DNA of 64,000 nt, from assembly GCF_023856365.1 (NCBI RefSeq), contig NC_064551.1, forward strand, positions 21,684,682 to 21,748,681, in the 5' to 3' direction. This DNA is from Brienomyrus brachyistius (lineage: Eukaryota > Chordata > Actinopteri > Osteoglossiformes > Mormyridae). The position numbers and the translations under genes are program-made. Below the pieces are notes generated by a model. It was given only the letters and a program-made list of their open reading frames with translations. It did no database searches and was not told the DNA's origin. This document shows positions 57,101 through 64,000 of this stretch, piece after piece (position 1 is the first letter of the stretch; each line of letters begins with the position of its first letter).

Positions 57101-59384
57101 CTATTATTACTGCATCCTGTATTAATCAACCAGTGAGCTTAGGTGCTTATATTTAAGGTGGGGGGGGGGTGTAAGTCTGTACAGGTTCGGGTGTGGGCTG
57201 TATGAAGAGATGCTAAGACAGGCATGCTCCATTTCATGTCGATTGTGGGGATCGCAGGCACCAAGCCGGCCTAGTCATGGCAGCCACATTCACTGCCATT
57301 TATTGGATGGGTTAAGAGTCAGGGCTGGGCCCCTCCAGTGGCCGTGGAGTGAGGCATGCTGGGACCGGCTCGGAGGGCTGTTAAGGGATCTAGCACGACA
57401 CATTTGGATTGTTGTGTAAAACATCTGACTTAAAGACCACGAGTGTGTTGTAAATGAGAGTTCCGCTAAACACTGGGGTCAACAAAAGAAGCAAACACCC
57501 ACACAGGTTTGCAATGATGTCTTTGTGGGGACTCTCCATTTATTTGTATGGGGAAAACTCTAATCCCAACATGGCGACCTTAACCCCTACCCAGCCGTAA
57601 CCTTAACCATAAGTAACCAACCAAAATACGAGACTTTTGGCATTTTTAGTTTTTTGACTGCATTCACAGATCTTTGTGGGGACGAGAAAAGTGGTCTCCA
57701 CAATGTCAAAATAAATTTTTATCACATTGTGGGACACGTACACAAACACACACAGACACGCAGGCACACACACACATACACACACGCAGAATAACCTGCC
57801 CCCCCCTTAATATATTTCCCTTTTTTGTTCCACGGCGGGTAGATTTGGCAGAATAGTTCAGTATGTCAAGGTAATTAAAAAAAATTGGAGGGACCAAATC
57901 GCATCTGATTCCCTGTGTACCTGTTATAACAGGACAGGCCTCGATGGCAGGGGCGGAGGGGGGGCTGGCCAAGCCGTCGCTATAACCAACGGGTAAGAGC
58001 TGTCGGTGCTCATCAGCTGGACTGCGGACAGTTTCATCGGCGGATCGCGGTCCTCATTCCGCAGGTCGGAGCAGCTCCTCGATCCACATTCACACGTGTT
58101 TCCCTCCTTCCCACCGGTGATGCACGCACATGTGCACCGAATGTACAAGCGGGGGGGTCCTGCTCACTTTCAGCTCCTTGAGGGCTATAGAGCACTAAGT
58201 CTGGATGCAGTTTAGCTCCCGGCTCACTGCTGACATATGAAAGATGCCACCTGTAAAATTGTTTATGCTAAGACCATTCAGGTTAAATATGTTCCTTAAA
58301 GGTACTGCTAAATGCCTGATTCTGATTAGGAGCCCATTAGAAAACAGGAGCCCACTTTGGGAGTGGCAAAGGGGGGCTGTCACCTGGGGAGCAAGGCCTG
58401 GGAGTGTGGCATGTGTGGGTCACGTGACTCCGCCCACACTGGAACATCCACGCTCGGTTCGTTTTATGTCCCATCCTTGCACAAGTACTGGATAAATGCA
58501 GTTAGCCACACAGTGGGGAATTCTGCGAAAGTGCTATGTCCGAATGGGGGCGGGGGGGCACTTTCAACAGACTTGTTGCGGAAGGATGATTTCCTTGTTA
58601 TTTATGAGCATGCCACCCCCCCCCCCCCCCGAGTCTCTGTAATTACTCAGGGGACAGGGGCAATTTCACACCTCTGTGTCGTCGTAAACAATCCGCTATT
58701 AATCCCGTGGATTAAAATAGCGTCACACAAATAGAACACCGAAAGCCTCCTAATTCCTCTGGTGCTGGAAGTGGGCGGGGCCATGCTGTGGTGAGGTTGG
58801 CTTCACTATCTGCTCCTGGTCCAGAACGGTACCATGCTTCCTTCCACCTCACCCTCTCATCACCCCCCCAGCCTCTGAAGGGTGCATCGTCTCCCCACTC
58901 ATTCAGACGTCTTCCTGCTGAACAGTTAGCAAAGCGATGGTCTCACTGCCATGGTAACGCTGTTTTCCCCGCCGTAATATCATCAGTTATTGTTCAGGCG
59001 AAGGGCTTCTGAAGAGAAGGGATATAAGGGCTGGTGTGGCTCAATTTGGGAATGTCGTAAACTCCCAAGGAACCACCCTGATGGTCTCTCATACTGACGT
59101 TTATGTTTGTGGTTTGTTGTGTGGTGCTCCTGCTTTTGAGTGTAATTTAAAACAAGTTTGGCCCTTTAGCTTTTCATCTCAGTGGCCAAAGAGAGGGACC
59201 CCTTAAGTACTCAGGAATGCTCTGAAAATGCCGTCTCTGTCCCCCGCAGGATCACGTTCTGCCACCTGCCCTTCCAGAGCAAATGGCTGTACGTGGGCAC
59301 AGAAAGAGGAAACATCCACATCGTGAACGTGGAATCCTTCACCCTCTCAGGCTACGTCATCATGTGGAATAAAGCCATCGAGCT
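36192..59384 (+). CDS. stxbp5: tomosyn-1 / syntaxin-binding protein 5 (stxbp5), 5' part, 5 coding exons
   Basis: Tomosyn is a cytosolic Lgl-family protein with two N-terminal WD40 beta-propellers and a C-terminal R-SNARE-like coil. It binds syntaxin-1 and SNAP25 and inhibits vesicle priming and exocytosis. Five phase-matched exons encode 184 residues: the leader [16 protein letters not shown] and [12 protein letters not shown], then [78 protein letters not shown] and [20 protein letters not shown] with [19 protein letters not shown]. These are the first WD40 repeats. [10 protein letters not shown] and ALADD favour stxbp5 over stxbp5l, but paralogue assignment needs alignment. The full protein is about 1,150 residues, so most of the gene lies right of the window. 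Intron 2 is 15.3 kb and repeat-laden. The start at 36192 is chosen by homology; an in-frame ATG lies 31 codons upstream. Confidence 0.95.
36330..38482. other. stxbp5 intron 1
   Basis: 2.15-kb AT-rich intron. One (TTA/TTG)n microsatellite near 36915-36954; no other repeat, exon or regulatory site that I can support. Confidence 0.7.
36915..36954. repeat. TTA/TTG trinucleotide microsatellite
   Basis: Runs of TTA and TTG triplets over about 40 bp, interrupted. Confidence 0.85.
38483..38580 (+). CDS. stxbp5: stxbp5 coding exon 2
   Basis: Acceptor CGTTCAG, donor GTATCC. Encodes [20 protein letters not shown] and [12 protein letters not shown], the start of the first WD40 blade. Ends two bases into a Leu codon. 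Confidence 0.95.
38767..38789. repeat. poly-G tract (23 G) after a T run
   Basis: About ten T then 23 G on the + strand, near the start of stxbp5 intron 2. Confidence 0.95.
38981..40328. repeat. 40-bp minisatellite, about 33 copies
   Basis: Units contain GGTGTCCTCAGTCAGTTG and ATGTCCCTC with a 40-bp period; the first few are degenerate, the rest differ at one to four positions. A 160-bp block (four units) starting at 39299 is repeated exactly from 39459. Because 40 is not a multiple of three and units lack stops, all three forward frames stay open across the array. Located in stxbp5 intron 2; not a real coding region. Confidence 0.97.
40680..40800 (-). mobile_element. degenerate SINE fragment
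   Basis: Contains AAGTATCTTGCTGAAGGATG and GGGCGTCAAACCCACGATCA, a reversed tRNA-like B-box region as in fish SINEs. Borders approximate. Confidence 0.5.
42985..43025. repeat. (TG)n microsatellite
   Basis: About 19 TG dinucleotides in stxbp5 intron 2. Confidence 0.95.
44021..44135 (-). mobile_element. truncated copy of the (TGGA)-tailed SINE
   Basis: Shares TGGTTTTCTGTACCTGCTTG...CCGGAGCC and GGGACTAACCCAGGATGGGG with the 3' part of the SINE at 47553-47910; the tRNA-like head is missing. Confidence 0.65.
46267..46290. repeat. poly-G tract (24 G)
   Basis: Uninterrupted run of 24 G, 150 bp upstream of the 24-bp minisatellite, within a decayed SINE tail fragment (46195-46320). Confidence 0.95.
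46438..46872. repeat. 24-bp CpG-rich minisatellite, about 18 copies
   Basis: Units contain GTGTCCTCAGCTGCGCGACT in a 24-bp period, with A/T variants (GCGAATCG) and CAG/CTG alternation. 24 bp is eight codons, so the array stays open in several frames on both strands (e.g. CVLSCATR on +, AAEDTPSR on -). Each unit carries at least two CpG sites. In stxbp5 intron 2. Confidence 0.97.
47400..48125 (-). mobile_element. fish interspersed repeat with TG-rich ends, split by a SINE
   Basis: Left part (about 47478-47552) and right part (47911-48068) together match, in opposite orientation, the copy at 57495-57785: shared words CAAAAAACTAAAAAT, GGGCTGGGTAGGGGTTAGGG and GGAGAGTCCCCACAAAGA. TG microsatellites lie at both ends (47406-47466 and 48090-48121) and appear to belong to the element. 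Confidence 0.7.
47553..47910 (-). mobile_element. full-length tRNA-derived SINE with (TGGA)n tail
   Basis: On the minus strand: GGGGCGGCATGGTGGTGCAG start, A-box-like TGGTGCAGTGG, B-box-like GGGTTCGAGTC, body with GCATGTTCTCCCCATGTCGT and ATGCTGAGGCTAATTGGAG, then GATAAGCGGTTTGGAAAATG and a (TGGA)n tail. About 358 bp; the most complete copy in the window. It interrupts an older repeat. Confidence 0.85.
48126..53909. other. stxbp5 intron 2, right part
   Basis: 5.8 kb, GC-richer than the left part, with several G tracts (47100, 47232, 49227), a CT-repeat near 49028-49048 and a (CATC)n array at 50581-50638. I see no exon, RNA gene or named element elsewhere in it. Confidence 0.6.
50581..50638. 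repeat. (CATC)n tetranucleotide microsatellite
   Basis: About 14 uninterrupted CATC units. The same tetranucleotide, in the same orientation, forms the tail of the minus-strand SINEs here, so it may be an expanded SINE tail, but no SINE body is adjacent. Confidence 0.95.
53910..53991 (+). CDS. stxbp5: stxbp5 coding exon 3
   Basis: Acceptor CTCCAG, donor GTAGGT. Encodes [20 protein letters not shown] and LQFLINE. The first base completes the Leu codon from exon 2. Confidence 0.95.
54217..54470. repeat. degenerate TG-rich tract
   Basis: About 250 bp of TG/TA/GC-rich alternating purine-pyrimidine sequence with CATGTTTGCATGTATGTGTG-type near repeats, in stxbp5 intron 3. Confidence 0.9.
54809..54822 (+). 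promoter_or_regulatory. CTCF-like core motif across the stxbp5 exon 4 acceptor
   Basis: CCTGCAGGGGGCGC fits every position of the CTCF core consensus. It spans the CAG acceptor and the first seven coding bases of exon 4. Sequence match only. Confidence 0.4.
54816..54916 (+). CDS. stxbp5: stxbp5 coding exon 4
   Basis: Acceptor CCTGCAG, donor GTAAGG. Encodes [20 protein letters not shown] and [19 protein letters not shown] is the WD-type signature of a blade. Confidence 0.95.
56890..57030 (+). mobile_element. tRNA-derived SINE
   Basis: Head GGGCGTATGGCTCAGCAGGT has a good A-box and GGTTCAAATCCCAGAG a perfect B-box, followed by a SINE-type body (CAGTGGGCCCCTGAACAAGG) and TAAATATAATATA. The tRNA-like part is too diverged and fused to a body to be a tRNA gene. 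Confidence 0.75.
57495..57785 (+). mobile_element. fish interspersed repeat with CA-rich end, second copy
   Basis: Shares TTTGTGGGGACTCTCCATTT, CTACCCAGCC and TTTTTAGTTTTTTGACTGCA with the split copy at 47400-48125, in opposite orientation, and ends in a CA-rich tract (57730-57785). Confidence 0.7.
58616..58630. repeat. poly-C tract (15 C)
   Basis: Uninterrupted run of 15 C in stxbp5 intron 4. Confidence 0.95.
59250..59384 (+). CDS. stxbp5: stxbp5 coding exon 5
   Basis: Acceptor CCCGCAG, donor GTGAGT. Encodes [38 protein letters not shown] and WNKAIEL. It ends two bases into a codon; the following exon is not in the window. Confidence 0.95.
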
Positions 59385-59844
59385 GTGAGTGTGCCCCGTC
59401 CGTGCCACCCCACGCCACACCCCATGAGGGGCTATTGTAAGACATTTTTAAATAAGGGGGACAAAACAGGGACCAACATTATCATTACCCAATGATATGT
59501 TTGGAGGTGATGAGTGACAGGTAAGGGAGCCAATCAGCTTTTGGTGTCCCTGTGACCTCGTCTTGCCCATATTATGGCCCAGGAGTAGTGCTGCTCTCTC
59601 TCTGTTGAACCAGTGATTTAAGCATGTAGAACAGGATGGGTAGGAATGTCATGGCGCAGGCAGGCCATACGCAGACCACACGCTTAACAGGTCTGGCTGG
59701 GTGGGGCACCCATCAACCAGACGTGAGCAGATGTAACCCTGACCCCAACCCAACACAACACACTGGGTAAATTATTCAGTAAAGTTTTGTGGCAGCTGCC
59801 GGTACGCTTAACTTCTGGGATGGCCACTCATTCTGTGAATCGTC

Positions 59845-59871
59845 ACACACACACACACACACACACACAGG
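59845..59871. repeat. (CA)n microsatellite
   Basis: About 13 CA dinucleotides in stxbp5 intron 5. Confidence 0.95.
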
Positions 59872-61861
59872 CACAATTACCTCATTGCACCTGGTGACAC
59901 ACCCACAGCGACGGTGCGTAAATTCACTCACAATCTCGCAGCCAACTGCGCCTTTAATTCCGGGTTTTCCCGCGGGGGTGACAGTTGAAACGTTTCCAGC
60001 CTGTTACATCAGAGCTGTTTTATCAGCTTGATGGATTCGTAAGCCCCCCCGAGTGCCCCCCCGCCCCCCCGTCGGCCCAGCAGACGTGCTGTCACGTTAA
60101 TCCCGAACCCACACGGGCCCTGGAGCACCTGAGCCGTCGTCGTTCGATCCTAACACCCCCTCCCCCCCCCCCCAGGCGCATGGTTAATCCCTACACCTTC
60201 AACTCTGTGCTGTACAGCCAGGGCTGCTGGCCCTGTCCTCGATGTAGATTACGCAGGATTACGGTGACAGTGAAGTGGTTAAGGGCGCCGACTGCCTGTC
60301 ATTAGAGGACAGAATCGAGGAAGGAAATGTGAGGTATCGTGAAAATGGGGGGGGGTTACCCTCAGTGGGGCTATTATGGGCTTTCACTTGGGGTAGTAAT
60401 TCCTGCAGACTCTCACATTTGACTGTTTAGCAGCCGAATGAAACATAGTCAAATCTTCTCTGGGTATATGTGGACGTACTTAAGCTGTAACTTGAAGAAA
60501 TGTCACATTTACAGTCAGCCAGTCCGTGTTTTTGCACGTCGAATCTGCATGTGCAAGGAATTGTTAGTTTGCTGGTCTGGTGGGACATCATTACGTGTGT
60601 CGGCCATGAGCAGTTCCGTCAACAGATGAATTTAGCAACGACACATGGAAACGTGAAGCATTAACTAGACGTCAGTGGAATGGGATGGTGTTTCTATGGC
60701 CGTACTCCGTGTTTTCATCACATGTTCAATGTAAGGCCTGGATAGTTTTGGTGTTTAGGACGGTTCCCCTACTGGGAAGTTGGGGACAGGTTGTCGCACG
60801 AATGCCAGATGTGGCCGGAAGCGTCACCATGGAGAAGGGTTCCGCGCGTTTCGCCTCCGCCGTGTCCTGTCGTTTGAAAATCCGCTGCACGATCCGGAAG
60901 TTCGCGGTTTCCACAGCGCCGGTCCTGAAAACATGGCAGCCACAGGGTGGAGTGGAGAAGCCCGTGTCACCTGTGATCCCGCTGCCCTGAATGTTTGTCA
61001 GACCAGACGATGAGCGTCAGCAGGTTGAGAGTGGAGAGGGCCGACGGGCGCGGATGGCGTGAGAGGCCTAAAGGAGAGCCGCAAGCGTCTGTGAAGAATG
61101 TCGCCTCAAACTGCCATCTGCATTTATGTTCAAAAAAATTACTTTGTGAATCTGTCATATTAGTGAAAAAAACAGTTCAGCTAAATTGTAATTTGCCCTT
61201 CAGAATTTCACTCTGTTATACAACCCTGATTCTCTGTGTGCTGTTTGATAGTTACTTACAATAAGAGCGCCGCTACTAATTGCTAATTCTGAAGAAACAG
61301 CAAACTGACAGTAATGAGTCCTTGTAAAGTAGCTTTGGAGTTACGGCACCAAGTAGATTTTGCTGAGGTGTTTTTTTTTTTTTTTGCTTAATTACAGAGA
61401 CTGAAGTCCTGATTGTGAAGTGATTTATCATCACGCAAATGCATTTCTGTTATAAATATTTCCAGCAAACAAAATGGCCTGTACATTAGGCAAACGTCAA
61501 CGTAAACAACAAGTCCGCAGCGAAAAGCAGAAAATGTGCCAGAATGCACACAAAGAGCTGTACTGCAGGATATCATTTATCTGCACGCACTGTGAATTAT
61601 GATTGAAGTTTTGCATTCAGTTGTTAGTGTATGAATTGCAGAGCTGACGGGATCAAAAAAAAATCACGCAAGAAGAAATTCAACGGATCCCATACAAATG
61701 GGAAAGTAGTACGAACTGGTCCATTGCTGGGATTTTTCCTGTGCGTCAGTGGAACAGTCAGGCTTTGCCTTCTTTTGATCACTTCAGTTCTGGTGACGGC
61801 ATGCAGCCGCCCTCTCAGTTGAACGTCGCCCCCTACAGGGCTGTAATTGCCATTGCGGGTG

Positions 61862-61884
61862 TTTTTTTTTTTTTTTTTTTTTTT
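61862..61884. repeat. poly-T tract (23 T)
   Basis: Uninterrupted T run followed by AGATTTT; could be the poly-A tail of a minus-strand retroelement, but no body is recognised. Confidence 0.9.
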
Positions 61885-62945
61885 AGATTTTATAAGCTTC
61901 ACTGTGCCACTGAGGATACTCCTCATATGTCCCTTTCTGGTTAATTACAATGTGTGTGAAGTACAGCCGTTTTTAGTAATTTGGTCTTCTGTCAGATCTT
62001 GGATTGGGGGTGCGAGGACTGTATAAGGTATAACTTCTCAACTCTGACAGCGTCAGTATAAAAGGCGTTCTGGAAGGTAACTTTCAAGCACCGGCTGTCG
62101 CTGAGAGCTTTCTTAGCATTTCTGAGAGTCCTTGGGGGATGGGGGACCTTGTGGGCGGAGGGGGTTTTGCCCGTGAGATTCACGCTCAGCATCTGCTGTG
62201 CGTTTTGCTGGAACTGTAGATGGGAGAGAGAGGTGTTTCCCAAACGGGAGGGGGGCTGCGGCCCGTGTTGTGGAGGAACGCAGGCCTGGTGGCTTATCTT
62301 CTTATGGTCGTGCTATCGGACGTGCTGATTCACCAGCAGCCGTCGTTTGCAGCAGGAATATAAACACACACACACTCCCAGCACTGTGATTCAAAAGCTG
62401 GTCAACATCTGTCCCTAACCTGCCAGGGCTTATCTGCATGACTCGCGTGTAACATCCTTTGCTCTGACCATATTGCGTCAGCTGGTCAACATGCTGCCTG
62501 ACACCCCCCACCCTGCCCACTGCTCTGCTGCATGGTCACATGGGAAAAATTCCCGAAGGTCGAGAAGTCTGACCTGTGACCTGTAACCTTCCGGGAGTCC
62601 CGAATGGTAGTGACCACATGTCCGCGGCCCATCGCACAGGAAACACAGCTTCTCGGGAACCGCAGGTGCCGCTAACTCTCCAGGAACAGATGGGATCTGG
62701 GTGTAATTGCTACCCGTCCGGAGTCATCGTTCATCGCCCCTGATCGCAAAGAAAAGGCAGAGGCTGTGCTTTCATTAAACTGCCTGCCGCCTCTGCCTTG
62801 CCGCGATGTTTTCCTTAATATATGTCACCATTTGCGCCTTTCCTGAACAAGCCCAGATCTGTCGGAAGGGGCCGTGCAATTACTGCAGGCATAAATCTGC
62901 ATGTAGATGCGCAGCCTTCACTGATGTGTGAGCTGCAGATTTAGT

Positions 62946-62962
62946 GGGGGGGGGGGGGGGGG
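62946..62962. repeat. poly-G tract (17 G)
   Basis: 17 G, a T, then 8 G. One of the G tracts that could form G-quadruplexes. Confidence 0.95.
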
Positions 62963-64000
62963 TGGGGGGGGTACCGTACCGCTTGTGACATTGTTTTTGT
63001 TGTTAATGTTGTTTGCTTTTCATATCGATTCGCTTAGCCAGCTCCCCCTCTCCCCAAACGTCTTACCTGGCTGCAAATGTGGCAGTTCATTCGATAACCC
63101 GCCGGATGTATTACCTGCCCGCTTCGCACCCCAGGTCTCTCCTGGGGAGTGAGCTTGCAATTTCAGCCTCGTGCCAGTCCCCCGCACCTTGGCAGCACGC
63201 AGATACGGACACTTCCGGAGTCATGGTTCCGGTTTTCCATGACGTCTCACTGACTAACTCCGGCAGGCCCTGCGTCCCAACCACGTTGGTCTCAGCGTCC
63301 TGTTCCCCCGCTAGGTCCGTGTCCTCCGTTGCCGGCGCCAGACCCGCCGAGCTCTCCGAGGTGACTCAGTATCTGAGTCACGGTTGGAGATGCCTACTGC
63401 GACATGCAGGGCGAAGCTCATGCAAATTCCCTGCGAAGCAGTGTATGCTGGAAGTGCAACCCCCTAGATTCCTTCACACAGGTCCACTGCAAAGCATGCA
63501 CACGCATACACACAGAAGCTGCTCAGGGGCAGACGGCATTAAGAAAATAATCAGAGTGCGAGGATAGTATTAGAGGCCTCTCTCGGACCCCCCCCCCCCC
63601 CACCAAATGGTGTTTATCTGACCTGTGAATGACACAAAGCCCCACGCAATGCGTTGCTCCACCTTCACCCTGCCTGTCATCTGTCCCCCTTAGAAAACAT
63701 AAATCAAAACAAGGGCAGAATAATGGAGGGGGGGGGAGGGGGGCAAAGGCGAGATTCAAGTGCCGGGGCCACGCGCACCGTACATGGACCCCAGCGCACT
63801 GAACTGTGTCCCTGTCACAGCATCGCCGTCGGTCACTCTTACCTCTGTGTGCCGACGACAGGCCACATGGAGCCCAGGGCGATAGGTTGGATGCCGACTC
63901 GCCTTGGCTCCTGCGGGGAGGAAATTTAGCTGCATTAAACTTGCGAAGGGCTTCTTGGGTATGCTCTGCCCTTTCTTGAACGTCCAGGCTCGCCCCTTAT

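Larger units (their letters stand above)
54917..59249. other. stxbp5 intron 4
   Basis: 4.3-kb intron. Contains a tRNA-derived SINE (56890-57030), a second copy of the TG-ended repeat (57495-57785) and several G or C tracts. Nothing else recognised. Confidence 0.65.
59385..64000. other. stxbp5 intron 5 (left part)
   Basis: 4.6 kb to the window edge. The next tomosyn exon was not found. Holds a (CA)n microsatellite (59845-59871), a T23 tract (61862-61884) and a G17 tract (62946-62962). 61130-61620 is AT-rich and repeat-free. Confidence 0.65.

Overview
The window is vertebrate nuclear DNA, almost certainly from a ray-finned fish. Coding exons are short (64-198 bp), have GT/AG borders, and are separated by introns full of microsatellites, minisatellites, tRNA-derived SINEs and small inverted-repeat transposons of fish type. 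The exons I recognise belong to two genes that lie in tandem on the + strand: the 3' part of androglobin (adgb) and the 5' part of tomosyn-1 (stxbp5). These genes are also neighbours on human chromosome 6q24, so this is a conserved vertebrate synteny block. Which stxbp5 co-orthologue this is, and which fish lineage, cannot be decided from the sequence alone.

Region 1 (1 to 20908): adgb. Twenty-two coding exons, plus one probable extra upstream exon, join in a single reading frame from about 3170 to a TAA at 20906-20908, giving about 968 codons. They encode the calpain-like beta-sandwich part, the circularly permuted globin module (C-to-H helices, then an IQ motif, then A-B helices), the long C-terminal region and a basic coiled-coil tail. 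The N-terminal calpain protease core should lie upstream of the window. The introns hold a 26-bp minisatellite rich in ATTGG motifs (5207-5937), two copies of one inverted-repeat DNA transposon (1166-1659 and 17003-17505), a tRNA-derived SINE and a 17-bp tandem repeat.

Region 2 (20909 to about 35550): intergenic. I see no convincing gene. It holds a 162-bp MITE with perfect 33-bp terminal inverted repeats, two longer hairpin-type MITEs, a solo LTR of about 728 bp, SINE fragments, a 50-bp tandem repeat and several poly-C or poly-G tracts.

Region 3 (about 35550 to 64000): stxbp5. A CpG-rich promoter/first exon is followed by five coding exons (36192-36329, 38483-38580, 53910-53991, 54816-54916, 59250-59384). 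They encode the first 184 residues of tomosyn, that is the N-terminal leader and first WD40 repeats. The remaining exons lie to the right. Intron 2 is about 15.3 kb and carries two striking minisatellites: a 40-bp unit array (about 33 copies, open in all three forward frames) and a CpG-rich 24-bp unit array (about 18 copies), with many long G tracts and a SINE nested inside an older repeat.

The two genes are not expected to work together biochemically. Androglobin is a cilium- and sperm-associated calpain-globin chimera; tomosyn is a syntaxin-binding inhibitor of SNARE-mediated exocytosis. The most interesting protein-level observation is that the usual proximal (F8) histidine of the androglobin globin fold seems to be missing.
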